Assembly: GCA_002372855.1 (NCBI GenBank)
Contig: DFIZ01000040.1
Location: forward strand, 1-13,264
Length of the DNA stretch: 13,264 bases
Direction: 5' to 3'
Origin: Bacteroidales bacterium UBA3684
Lineage (GTDB): Bacteria > Bacteroidota > Bacteroidia > Bacteroidales > P3
The translations under genes were made by a program, and so were the position numbers. Positions 1-7,494 of the stretch are shown here, piece by piece. The notes beneath the pieces are model-generated. The model searched no databases, was not told where the DNA came from, and saw only the letters and a list, made by a program, of their open reading frames with translations. Every line of letters begins with the position of its first letter. The stretch's first letter is position 1.

Positions 1-4
1 TGTC

Positions 5-46
5 AGTTATGAGTTATGAGTTAAGAGTTAAGAGTTATGAGTTGGG
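5..46 (+). repeat. Heptamer tandem array 1 (six units, AGTTAWG type)
   Basis: Six contiguous seven-base units: AGTTATG, AGTTATG, AGTTAAG, AGTTAAG, AGTTATG, AGTTGGG. Read in another register the unit is ATGAGTT/AAGAGTT. The array sits just upstream of the promoter of the first gene, so it is not part of that transcript. It may belong to the 3' end of a gene outside the window. The closing unit AGTTGGG also occurs at the helicase-side end of the array at 11294-11349. It is one of five related arrays in this window. Confidence 0.9.
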
Positions 47-51
47 CGGGA

Positions 52-66
52 GCAAAAAGTTTTTGC
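52..66. repeat. Short perfect palindrome overlapping the -33 box
   Basis: GCAAAAA and TTTTTGC flank a single central G, a perfect 7+7 inverted repeat. Its right half overlaps the TTTG box of the promoter. It could be an operator or simply an A/T-tract coincidence. No regulator gene is nearby to support the operator reading. Confidence 0.4.
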
Positions 67-92
67 CGAATCGGAAAAAAGATGTATATTTG
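62..92 (+). promoter_or_regulatory. Bacteroidetes-type sigma(ABfr) promoter for the DPP IV operon
   Basis: TTTG at 62-65 and TATATTTG at 85-92 match the Bacteroidetes consensus TTTG...TAnnTTTG, with a 19-base gap that fits the usual 19-21. The inferred transcription start is about 99-101, leaving a leader of about 28 bases before the ATG at 128. No comparable match was seen in the short gaps between the four downstream plus-strand genes, so this promoter probably drives all of them. Confidence 0.85.
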
Positions 93-127
93 CATTTTTG
101 ATAATATATAAAAACTCACTGTCAGAA

Positions 128-2467
128 ATGAAGAAACTATTTGTTTTTATGGCATTTGCACTATTGGCAGGCGCTGGCGTGGCCGGTGCCCAAACGAAGA
201 ATATCACCCTGGAAGACATCTGGACAAAGGGAACCTTCCGTGCGAAGGGCGTCTACGGCATCCGCTCGATGGCCGACGGCGAGCACTACTGCACCATGAG
301 CCGCACGGGCATAGCCAAGTACAGCTACGCCACGGGCGAGAAGGTTGCCGACGTGTGCCTCTTCAACGCCCCCGACATGAAGAAGAAAGCCAAGCCCCTG
401 CCCCCGATGGAAGGCTACGAGTTCAGCAAGGACGAGCAGAAGATACTGCTCAGCAGCGGTTTCGAGCCCATCTACCGCCACAGCGGCGTCAGCGACTACT
501 ACCTCTACGACGTCAAGGAGAAGACCTTTACGAAGATCAGCAACAACGGCAAGCAGCGCCTGACGACCCTCAGCCCCGACGGCACGAAGGTGGCCTTTGT
601 GCGCGACAACAACCTCTACTGGATGGACCTCCAGACCCTGGAGGAGCACGCCATCACCACCGACGGCCGTGTGAACGAGATTATCAACGGCACCACCGAC
701 TGGGTGTACGAGGAGGAGTTCGCCATCACGCAGGGCTTCCAGTGGAGCCCCGACTCGAAGAAGATTGCCTACCTGCGCTTCGACGAAAGCAAGGTGAAGG
801 AATACAACATGCAGATGTGGGGCGCCCTCTATCCCGAGGACTACAAGTACAAATACCCCAAGGCCGGCGAGGACAACAGCAAGGTTCGGCTGACGGTGTA
901 CAATATCGAAACCAAGGACTCGTTCACTCCCGGTATCGACGGTATACCCACCGTGACCAACAGCGAGTCGACATGGGAGTATATCCCACGCTTCCAATGG
1001 ACAAACAGTTCCAATGTGTTGGCCTTCATGATAATGAACCGTCTACAGAACCAAATGAGGATTCTATCCTTCGACATTGCACAACAAGGGAAGTTGAGTA
1101 CCCTCTACGAGGAGCAATGCGACACCTACGTCGATGTACCCGACACGTGGCAGTTCATCACCGTGGGCAAAGGCAAGAAGGCGCAGGAACAGATGCTTAT
1201 CACCAGCGAGCGCGACGGCTACCGCCACATATACCTCTACAACATGCAGGGCAACCTCGTCAAGCAGGTGACCACCGGCGAGTGGGAGGTCTGCGACGTG
1301 CCCGGTGTGGATGTCAAGAACCAGCGCCTCTACTACACCAGCCGCGAGCACGGTGCCATCAACAAGAGCCTCTTCGTCATCGGCTTCGACGGCAAGAAAA
1401 AGAAGTGTCTGAACTATACAAAAGGCTTTTTGGCTGCCGTAACTTCCAACCCCGACAAAGATCCCGACGGCATGTACAGACTTCAAGTAACCAATAGCGG
1501 CACTAGTGGCAACGAGGCATTTGGCACATACAATGCCACGTTCAGCGAGGGCTGCAAATATTACATCTGCACCTACAGCAATGCCAATCTACCGCCGGTG
1601 TACACCCTCCACGATGCCAGCGGCCAAATACTCCAATACTTGGAGACAAACTCCAAGCTGCAAAAAACAATGTACGACCACGCCGCTGCCCGTAAAGTGT
1701 TTGGCACGTTCAAAACCTCGAACGGCACCGCGTTGAACTACTACACCATTGCTCCAAGGGACATTGACGTGGACTATGACAAAATAAAATACCCCGTGCT
1801 CATCTACGTCTACGGCGGTCCCGGCAACCAGCAGGTGACCAACAGCTATGGCTACTCGGACTACTACTGGTACCACATGCTGGCCGACATGGGCTACATT
1901 GTCTTCTGCTTCGACGGCAGAGGCACCGGCGGCCGCGGGGCACAGTTCAAAAAGCAGACCTACGGCGACCTGGGCCGCATGGAGTGCGAGGACGCCATCG
2001 AGGCCGCCCGCTGGCTGGCCCAACAGCCGTGTGTGGACAAAGAGCGTATAGGCATCTGGGGCTGGAGCTTCGGCGGCTACCTCTCGACGCTCAGCCTGCT
2101 GAAGGGCAACGACGTCTTCAAGATGGCCATCGCCGTGGCCCCCGTGATGAACTGGCGCTACTACGACAACATCTACACCGAGCGCTTCCTCGGCCTGCCC
2201 AAGGACAACGCCAAGGGCTACGACGACAACTCGCCGCTCAACTTCGCCAACCAGCTCAAGGGCAACTACCTGCTCATCCACGGCACGGGCGACGACAACG
2301 TGCACTTCCAGAACAGCGCCGAGATGGTGGAGAAGCTGGAGGAGGCCGGCAAGCAGTTCGAGTTCCGCATCTACCCCAACAAGAACCACAGCATCTACGA
2401 CGCCACGGGCAACACCCGTCTCAACCTCTACCAGCTGATGACGGACTTTATTGAGAGAAAATTATAA
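128..2467 (+). CDS. Dipeptidyl peptidase IV (family S9B serine peptidase), periplasmic
   Basis: A 779-residue exopeptidase expected to remove N-terminal X-Pro or X-Ala dipeptides from peptides in the periplasm. Residues 1-21 form a signal peptide (MKK, hydrophobic core, AGA|Q) without a lipobox. Residues about 60-500 correspond to the DPPIV beta-propeller and contain DWVYEEE at 191-197, the motif whose glutamates hold the substrate amino terminus. The C-terminal alpha/beta hydrolase domain carries Ser647 in GWSFGGY, Asp722 and Asn724 in GTGDDNVH, and His754 in NKNHS, a complete catalytic triad. The ATG at 128 is chosen because it starts the signal peptide; an in-frame TTG at 98 lies inside the promoter. 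There is no Shine-Dalgarno, as is normal in this phylum. First gene of a probable four-gene operon. Some internal blocks (about 990-1130, 1410-1800) are less GC-rich than the rest. Confidence 0.95.
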   Translation: MKKLFVFMAFALLAGAGVAGAQTKNITLEDIWTKGTFRAKGVYGIRSMADGEHYCTMSRTGIAKYSYATGEKVADVCLFNAPDMKKKAKPLPPMEGYEFSKDEQKILLSSGFEPIYRHSGVSDYYLYDVKEKTFTKISNNGKQRLTTLSPDGTKVAFVRDNNLYWMDLQTLEEHAITTDGRVNEIINGTTDWVYEEEFAITQGFQWSPDSKKIAYLRFDESKVKEYNMQMWGALYPEDYKYKYPKAGEDNSKVRLTVYNIETKDSFTPGIDGIPTVTNSESTWEYIPRFQWTNSSNVLAFMIMNRLQNQMRILSFDIAQQGKLSTLYEEQCDTYVDVPDTWQFITVGKGKKAQEQMLITSERDGYRHIYLYNMQGNLVKQVTTGEWEVCDVPGVDVKNQRLYYTSREHGAINKSLFVIGFDGKKKKCLNYTKGFLAAVTSNPDKDPDGMYRLQVTNSGTSGNEAFGTYNATFSEGCKYYICTYSNANLPPVYTLHDASGQILQYLETNSKLQKTMYDHAAARKVFGTFKTSNGTALNYYTIAPRDIDVDYDKIKYPVLIYVYGGPGNQQVTNSYGYSDYYWYHMLADMGYIVFCFDGRGTGGRGAQFKKQTYGDLGRMECEDAIEAARWLAQQPCVDKERIGIWGWSFGGYLSTLSLLKGNDVFKMAIAVAPVMNWRYYDNIYTERFLGLPKDNAKGYDDNSPLNFANQLKGNYLLIHGTGDDNVHFQNSAEMVEKLEEAGKQFEFRIYPNKNHSIYDATGNTRLNLYQLMTDFIERKL

Positions 2468-2473
2468 TCGATT

Positions 2474-3238
2474 ATGAAGAAGATATTTTTATTGGGATTA
2501 ATGGGTTTGATGGGCATCATGGGAGCCCAGGCCCAGTTTGGCAACTACGGCGTGAAAGTCGGCGTCGGCATGGCCACGGTGGACGACGACCTCTCCTCCA
2601 AGTCGCCCATCCTCGGAGCCTCCGTTGGCGGCTACATCAACTACACCTTCGCCCAGAGCGAGAGTGTGCTCGCCGAGACCTTTTTCCTGCAGACGGGGCT
2701 GAACCTGACGCGCCGCGGCGGCAACTTCCAGGAGGTGCTGGAGAACGGCGCCAGCCTGATGTTCCGCGAGGGCTACTACCACTCGTACTACCTGCAGCTG
2801 CCCATCCTGGCCTGTGTGCACTACGAGCTGCCCATCCGCGCCTCCGGCCACGTTGTCGGAGTCTTCCTGGGCCCGGCGGTGAGCTTCGGCCTCTTCGGCC
2901 GCTACGGCGACCGCCGCATCACCCCCAGCGTGACCTCCACCGCTGCCAACTACGACGTCAACTTCAACGGTTCGGCCGACGACCGTCAGGTCTTCAACCA
3001 TATCAACCGTCTGGACGTCAGCGCCATCATCGGCATCAGCTATGAATACAAACGCCTGTCGGCATCTTTCTATGTCGACCACGGTTTCCTGGCCACCTCG
3101 GAGGGCGACGACATTCTGCGCATCATCGAGAACAACCAGAGCGGCAGCAACAAGGTCGACGTCAAGATTCCCAACGGCCACAATATCGCCTTCATGCTCT
3201 CCGTAGGCTACAGCCTTGGAAGCTTTATGCAAGAATAA
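2474..3238 (+). CDS. Outer-membrane beta-barrel protein (PorT / OMP_b-brl_2-like)
   Basis: A 254-residue protein with a clear signal peptide (residues 1-21, rich in Leu, Met and Gly, ending AQA|Q). The mature part alternates short amphipathic strands with polar loops: GVKVGVGMAT, ILGASVGGYINYTF, YYLQLPILACVHYEL, VVGVFLGPAVSFGLF, VSAIIGISYEY, IAFMLSVGYSLGSF. This is the pattern of the small eight- to ten-strand barrels annotated as porin or PorT-family proteins in Bacteroidota. The specific role is unknown; members of the wider family range from secretion accessory proteins to uncharacterised barrels. It starts six bases after the DPP IV stop, so the two are almost certainly co-transcribed, which suggests but does not prove that both act in the envelope. 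The assignment rests on topology rather than a catalytic motif. Confidence 0.75.
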   Translation: MKKIFLLGLMGLMGIMGAQAQFGNYGVKVGVGMATVDDDLSSKSPILGASVGGYINYTFAQSESVLAETFFLQTGLNLTRRGGNFQEVLENGASLMFREGYYHSYYLQLPILACVHYELPIRASGHVVGVFLGPAVSFGLFGRYGDRRITPSVTSTAANYDVNFNGSADDRQVFNHINRLDVSAIIGISYEYKRLSASFYVDHGFLATSEGDDILRIIENNQSGSNKVDVKIPNGHNIAFMLSVGYSLGSFMQE

Positions 3239-3273
3239 CAATACCCTGACTCCTAAAAAAAACACAGAAATAA

Positions 3274-4797
3274 ATGGTAAGAGTAAGATTCGCCCCCTCC
3301 CCCACCGGGCCACTCCACATCGGCGGTGTGCGCACCGCCCTCTACAACTACCTCTTCGCCCGCCAACAGGGGGGCAAGATGATTCTCCGCATCGAAGACA
3401 CCGACCAGACACGTTTTGTACCGGGTGCCGAACAATACATCATCGAGGCTCTCGACTGGCTGGGCATCCAGTTTGACGAAGGCGTGCACATCGGCGGCCC
3501 CTACGGTCCCTATCGCCAGAGCGACCGCAAGCCCATGTACCGCCAGTACGCCGACCAGCTCATCCGCGACGGCTGGGCCTACTACGCTTTCGACCGCCCC
3601 GAAGCCCTCGAGGCCAAGCGCAAAGAATACGAGGCGGAGAAGAAGACCTTCCAGTACGACTGCAACACCCGCAGCCAGATGGAGAACAGCCTGAGCCTCG
3701 GCATGGAAGAGGCGCAGCGCCGCATCGACGCCGGCGACCCCTACGTGGTGCGCTTCAAGTTCCCCGAGGGCATCGACATTACGGTGCACGACCTTATCCG
3801 CGGCGACGTGACGATGAACAGCCGCCTGCTGGACGACAAGGTGCTCTTCAAGAGCGACGGCATGCCCACCTACCACCTGGCCAACATCGTGGACGACCAC
3901 ACGATGGAGATCACCCACGTGATTCGTGGCGAAGAATGGCTGCCGAGCGCCCCGCTGCACGTCATGCTGTACAAAGCCTTCGGCTGGGAGGACACCATGC
4001 CGCAGTTCGCCCACCTGCCCCTGCTGCTCAAGCCCGAGGGCAACGGCAAGCTGAGCAAGCGCGACGGCGACCGCCTGGGATTCCCTGTCTTCCCCCTGGA
4101 ATGGCACGACCCCAAGAGCGGCGAAATCAGCAGTGGCTACCGCGAAAAAGGCTACCTGCCCCAGGCGGTGGTCAACATGCTGGCCCTCCTCGGCTGGAAC
4201 CCGGGAACTGAACAGGAAATCATGTCGATGGACGAGCTCATCAAGCTCTTCAACATCGAGCACATCAGCAAGAACGGTGCCAAGTTCAACCTTGACAAGG
4301 CCAAATGGTTCAACCACGAATACTTCCAAAAGCTCGGGGACGAGGAGGTGGCGTCCTACCTCGAAGCGCAGCTCAAGGAACACGGCATCAGCGCCGAGCA
4401 CGACTACGTGGTGAAGGTGGCAGGCATGATGAAGGAGCGCATCACCTTCCCCAGCGAGCTGTGGGAGACCTGCTGCTACTTCTTCCAGGCCCCGACGGAA
4501 TACAACGAGAAAGACGTTGCCAAACGCTGGACCCCCGATATGCACATCCACATGCAGAAGGTCATAGACATCCTGAACACCGTACCCTTCGAGCACGACG
4601 CAATCCACAAGGCCCTGCTGGACGACTACATTGCCGCCAACGGGCTGAACACCGGCAAGGTGATGAACTCGCTGCGCATCGCCGTGGTGGGCCGCACCGT
4701 GGGTCCGGACATGATCACCCTCGTCCTCACCATCGGCAAGGAGGAGACCATCCGCCGCGTGGAACGCGCCATTGAAAAAATAAAAATTGAAAAATAA
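3274..4797 (+). CDS. gltX: Glutamyl-tRNA synthetase
   Basis: A 507-residue class I aminoacyl-tRNA synthetase that charges tRNA-Glu with glutamate in the cytosol. The HIGH-type signature is at residues 8-18 ([11 protein letters not shown]), followed by the family hallmark [10 protein letters not shown]. The KMSKS-type loop is KLSKRDGDR beginning at Lys259, the usual GluRS form. The C-terminal part (about 330-507) is the helical anticodon-binding domain, ending in a Lys-rich tail. Length matches bacterial GluRS. The start is ATG 3274, as [13 protein letters not shown] aligns with the usual N terminus. It lies 35 bases after the barrel gene and 11 bases before the OmpH-like gene, with no internal promoter match, so this essential gene is probably transcribed from the DPP IV promoter. 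Confidence 0.97.
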   Translation: MVRVRFAPSPTGPLHIGGVRTALYNYLFARQQGGKMILRIEDTDQTRFVPGAEQYIIEALDWLGIQFDEGVHIGGPYGPYRQSDRKPMYRQYADQLIRDGWAYYAFDRPEALEAKRKEYEAEKKTFQYDCNTRSQMENSLSLGMEEAQRRIDAGDPYVVRFKFPEGIDITVHDLIRGDVTMNSRLLDDKVLFKSDGMPTYHLANIVDDHTMEITHVIRGEEWLPSAPLHVMLYKAFGWEDTMPQFAHLPLLLKPEGNGKLSKRDGDRLGFPVFPLEWHDPKSGEISSGYREKGYLPQAVVNMLALLGWNPGTEQEIMSMDELIKLFNIEHISKNGAKFNLDKAKWFNHEYFQKLGDEEVASYLEAQLKEHGISAEHDYVVKVAGMMKERITFPSELWETCCYFFQAPTEYNEKDVAKRWTPDMHIHMQKVIDILNTVPFEHDAIHKALLDDYIAANGLNTGKVMNSLRIAVVGRTVGPDMITLVLTIGKEETIRRVERAIEKIKIEK

Positions 4798-4808
4798 AAA
4801 AGACAACA

Positions 4809-5438
4809 ATGGAAAACAATAAACTGAGCAAAATCCTTCTGGCCTGCAACGCAGTGCTGCTGCTGGGCCTTATCGGCATCTACATTCTCCACTTCACCTC
4901 GGCCCCCAAGAGCAAAGTGAACCCCGAAGCCGCCGCCCCCCTGCAGAAAGAAGGCGGACTGACCATCGCATACGTCGACACCGACACTCTTCTGGCCAAC
5001 TACGAGTACGCCAAAGAGCTGGAGCAGGAACTCCTGGCCTACAAGAGCCAGCAGGAGCAGTATGGCCGCCAGCAGATTGAGAAATTCCAGAAGGACTACC
5101 AGGACTACCTGAAGAACGGCGCCAACATGACGCGCACACAGCAGGAAGCCAAGGAGGCCGAACTGAAACAGCGCTCCGAGAAGATGGCCACCCTGGAGCA
5201 GGAGCTCACCGCCAAAATCATGGAACGCCAGATGGAGGAAAACACCAAGCTGCTCAACGCCATCTTCGCTTTTGTGCGCGAATACAACGCACAGAACCAG
5301 CAGTTCGACATCATCCTCCGCAAAACCTTCGAGAACGCTCCCTCCCTCTACCTCAACCCCGGCATGGACATCACCAAGGAGATTCTGGACGGGCTCAACG
5401 AAGAACACCGCAACCTCAAGGCCAAAAAGGAAGAGTAG
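4809..5438 (+). CDS. OmpH/Skp-family periplasmic chaperone-like protein, membrane-anchored
   Basis: A 209-residue protein with an uncleaved-looking hydrophobic segment at about residues 9-29 (ILLACNAVLLLGLIGIYILHF), a short Pro/Ala-rich linker, then TIAYVDTDTLLANYEYAKEL, the conserved opening strand and helix of OmpH/Skp proteins. A long charged coiled coil with many Gln, Glu and Lys follows (about 70-155), then a compact C-terminal strand region. Skp trimers hold unfolded outer-membrane proteins in the periplasm. The anchor in place of a cleavable signal is common in Bacteroidota paralogues. It closes the plus-strand gene run and is followed by a strong terminator. Two genes upstream is an outer-membrane barrel, a plausible client class, but a specific link is only inference. 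Confidence 0.8.
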   Translation: MENNKLSKILLACNAVLLLGLIGIYILHFTSAPKSKVNPEAAAPLQKEGGLTIAYVDTDTLLANYEYAKELEQELLAYKSQQEQYGRQQIEKFQKDYQDYLKNGANMTRTQQEAKEAELKQRSEKMATLEQELTAKIMERQMEENTKLLNAIFAFVREYNAQNQQFDIILRKTFENAPSLYLNPGMDITKEILDGLNEEHRNLKAKKEE

Positions 5439-5467
5439 CCGACAAAGGCCACTCCCATTTACAATTC

Positions 5468-5498
5468 AGCCACAGCCAAAAGCTGTGGCTTTCTTTTT
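5468..5498 (+). terminator. Intrinsic terminator of the plus-strand operon
   Basis: A perfect nine-base-pair stem (AGCCACAGC / GCTGTGGCT) with loop CAAAA is followed by TTCTTTTT. It lies 29 bases after the OmpH-like stop. The T tract is only on the plus-strand side, so it should stop the DPP IV-to-OmpH-like transcript more efficiently than the convergent minus-strand transcript ending at 5521. Confidence 0.9.
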
Positions 5499-5520
5499 AC
5501 ACCTTGGAAGATGAGTGGCA

Positions 5521-6606
5521 TCAGTCGCGACGCGAACGGACAAACTTGGCGCCAAGGGCACTGAAAGTAGTGCGTCGAAGAAAGTAATAATCAATAAGAA
5601 TCAACCGCTTATAAACACACGAGACGGTGTGGTGGGGCAACATGGAACGCTTGTCGACAAGCTCCTGGTGCTGGTCCCTGAATTCCTGATGCGCCTGCCA
5701 TACAGCCTTGAACTCGCCGAGGTTCCCCTGCAGGAGAAACTTCAGCGCCGCGACACCGTCGAGCACCATGCGCCGGCGAATCACGCGTTTCAGGCGCCGG
5801 GCAGGGAGGTTCTTATAGAGCATGGCGAGGTTGTTGCGGAAATTGAGACGGGTCTTGAAAGGCGAGCTCTTGGGCAGGGTGCCGCCGCCGACGTGGTAGA
5901 CCGTCGAACGGGGACAATAACGCACCTGGTAGCCGTGGTTTTTGGCACGCCAGCAGAAGTCAATCTCTTCCATATGGGCAAAGAAATCGCCGTCCAAGCC
6001 ACCGAGTCTGTGGAAGACATTGGCCCGGACAAACATGGCCGCACCGGAAGCCCAGAAGATGTCGCACTCGTCGTCGTACTGCCCATGGTCGCGCTCCAGC
6101 GAGGAGAAGAGACGTCCGCGGCAGAAGGGATAGCCATAGTGGTCGATGAACCCTCCCGCACCTCCGGCATACTCGAAGGTGTCCTTGCTGTCATACATCA
6201 GCAGCTTGGGCTGGGCAATGGCCACGCGGGCCTCGCGTTCCATCATGGCAACCACCGGCTGCACCCAGTGGGGGGTGCATTCCACGTCGCTGTTGAGCAG
6301 CACATAGTAGTCGGCCTTCACCTGCGCCAGCGCCCGGTTGTAGCCTTCGGCAAAGCCGTAGTTTTTGTCCAAGAGCACCAGACGCACTTGAGGATAGGAT
6401 GCCTGGAGGAAAGCGACAGAGTCGTCGGTCGAGCCGTTGTCGGCCACCACCACCTCCGACGAGAGGTCGAGGCGAGGGCTGTTGGGGGTCTGCCATCCGG
6501 CCTCCGACTCGCTGTCCATCAACGAGTATTTGAGAACCGACGGCATGAAACGCTCCAGCATCGGGCGTCCGTTCCAGTTGAGTATTACGATGGCAACGTG
6601 TATCAT
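5521..6606 (-). CDS. Family 2 glycosyltransferase (rhamnosyltransferase-like)
   Basis: A 361-residue GT-A fold enzyme that should transfer a sugar from a nucleotide donor at the cytoplasmic face of the inner membrane, probably to a surface polysaccharide or lipid-linked glycan. It opens with VAIVILNWNG, then VVVADNGSTDDS (residues 52-63, donor binding) and KNYGFAEGYNRAL. LLNSDVE (Ser106-Asp107) corresponds to the metal-binding DxD position, and HMEEIDFCWRAK provides the conserved acidic catalytic region of the WbbL/RfbF-like subgroup. No transmembrane segments are evident, although the C-terminal 80 residues are basic. Residues about 29-50 form a polar insertion between the first helix and the second strand that looks longer than usual. 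It starts 12 bases after the acyltransferase stop, so the two form an operon. Donor and acceptor cannot be told from sequence. Confidence 0.9.
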   Translation of the reverse strand: MIHVAIVILNWNGRPMLERFMPSVLKYSLMDSESEAGWQTPNSPRLDLSSEVVVADNGSTDDSVAFLQASYPQVRLVLLDKNYGFAEGYNRALAQVKADYYVLLNSDVECTPHWVQPVVAMMEREARVAIAQPKLLMYDSKDTFEYAGGAGGFIDHYGYPFCRGRLFSSLERDHGQYDDECDIFWASGAAMFVRANVFHRLGGLDGDFFAHMEEIDFCWRAKNHGYQVRYCPRSTVYHVGGGTLPKSSPFKTRLNFRNNLAMLYKNLPARRLKRVIRRRMVLDGVAALKFLLQGNLGEFKAVWQAHQEFRDQHQELVDKRSMLPHHTVSCVYKRLILIDYYFLRRTTFSALGAKFVRSRRD

Positions 6607-6618
6607 GGTTGTAAAAGG

Positions 6619-7467
6619 CTAAGCAATGTTGAGAGATTTGACTGGATGCAACGGCGATTGTTGCGGACGGGTGAGTTTCCAGCGGCGGTGGCTCCAGAGC
6701 CAGAACTCGGGTCGCGTCGCAATGTCGGCCTCCAGGGTGCGGATGTATCGCTCCTCGATGGTGTATTGCGGCACCGCCTGAGGGTCCTCGCAGAGGAGGC
6801 TGAAGGTAATGGTATAACGCCCGCGGCGAGGTTTGTCGACGCGATAGTATAGCACAGGGTAGTTGTAGCGGCGGGCAAAATTCTCCGCACCATAAAGGAA
6901 GGCTGTCTCCTGGTGGAAGAAAGTGGTCCAGTAGCTCCTGTCGGGATGCGCCGGCGACTGGTCGCTGAGCATCATCAAAGCACATGGCACATGGTGCTTG
7001 TCGTAGAAATCCACCACCTGCCTCACCGTGTCCGGATAAACCACCTCGGTGCCAAAGCGCGTGCGGCGACGGAACACCCACGGCTCAAGAACCTTGTTGC
7101 TTAAGGGTTTGCCCACGCCGATACCATGGTGGAAGAGCTGCATATTGAGCGAAGTGACCATGTATTCCCAATTGTTGTAGTGGGCCGACATGAGAATCAC
7201 CGAACGTCCCTGCTCGTAGTAGCGGTTGACAAGGTCGCGGTTCACCACATGGTAGCGTTTCATGATGCTGCGCGGCGAAGCGAAAAGATTGTAGAGACCT
7301 TCGATGAGGAGGTCACAAAGATGACGGTAGTAGCGGCGCTCTGTCTTCAGCCGTTCCTTCTCGTCCTTTTCGGGGAATGCCGCCGCCAGATTGCGCCGCA
7401 CCACCTTGCGGCGGTAGCCCACAAGGTAATACGCGATGAAATACAATATGTCCGACAGCAAATACAT
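6619..7467 (-). CDS. Lysophospholipid / lipid A acyltransferase (LpxL/HtrB family)
   Basis: A 282-residue inner-membrane-associated acyltransferase. It has a hydrophobic N-terminal helix (residues 2-17), the basic stretch YRRKVVRRNLAAAFPEK typical of the family start, the catalytic HX4E motif at His96-Glu101 (SAHYNNWE), and the second conserved block SDQSP...W..FFHQETAFLYGAENFA. In E. coli, LpxL and LpxM add secondary acyl chains to Kdo2-lipid A; which acylation this one performs cannot be read from sequence. ATG 7467 is preferred to the in-frame TTG at 7488, since the seven extra residues look non-homologous and most relatives begin near the hydrophobic helix. It lies 27 bases after the GWxTD gene and 12 bases before the glycosyltransferase, a cluster consistent with surface lipid or glycan assembly. 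Confidence 0.9.
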   Translation of the reverse strand: MYLLSDILYFIAYYLVGYRRKVVRRNLAAAFPEKDEKERLKTERRYYRHLCDLLIEGLYNLFASPRSIMKRYHVVNRDLVNRYYEQGRSVILMSAHYNNWEYMVTSLNMQLFHHGIGVGKPLSNKVLEPWVFRRRTRFGTEVVYPDTVRQVVDFYDKHHVPCALMMLSDQSPAHPDRSYWTTFFHQETAFLYGAENFARRYNYPVLYYRVDKPRRGRYTITFSLLCEDPQAVPQYTIEERYIRTLEADIATRPEFWLWSHRRWKLTRPQQSPLHPVKSLNIA

Positions 7468-7494
7468 CGTGCGAGAAGGACCTGTCAAACCAAT

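Noticed and set aside
98..127. Upstream TTG start for DPP IV, adding ten residues
   Set aside because: It overlaps the promoter and expected transcription start, and it would bury the signal peptide. ATG 128 is the natural start.
7468..7488. TTG start adding seven residues to the acyltransferase
   Set aside because: ATG 7467 directly precedes the hydrophobic helix typical of the family, and the extra residues have no support.
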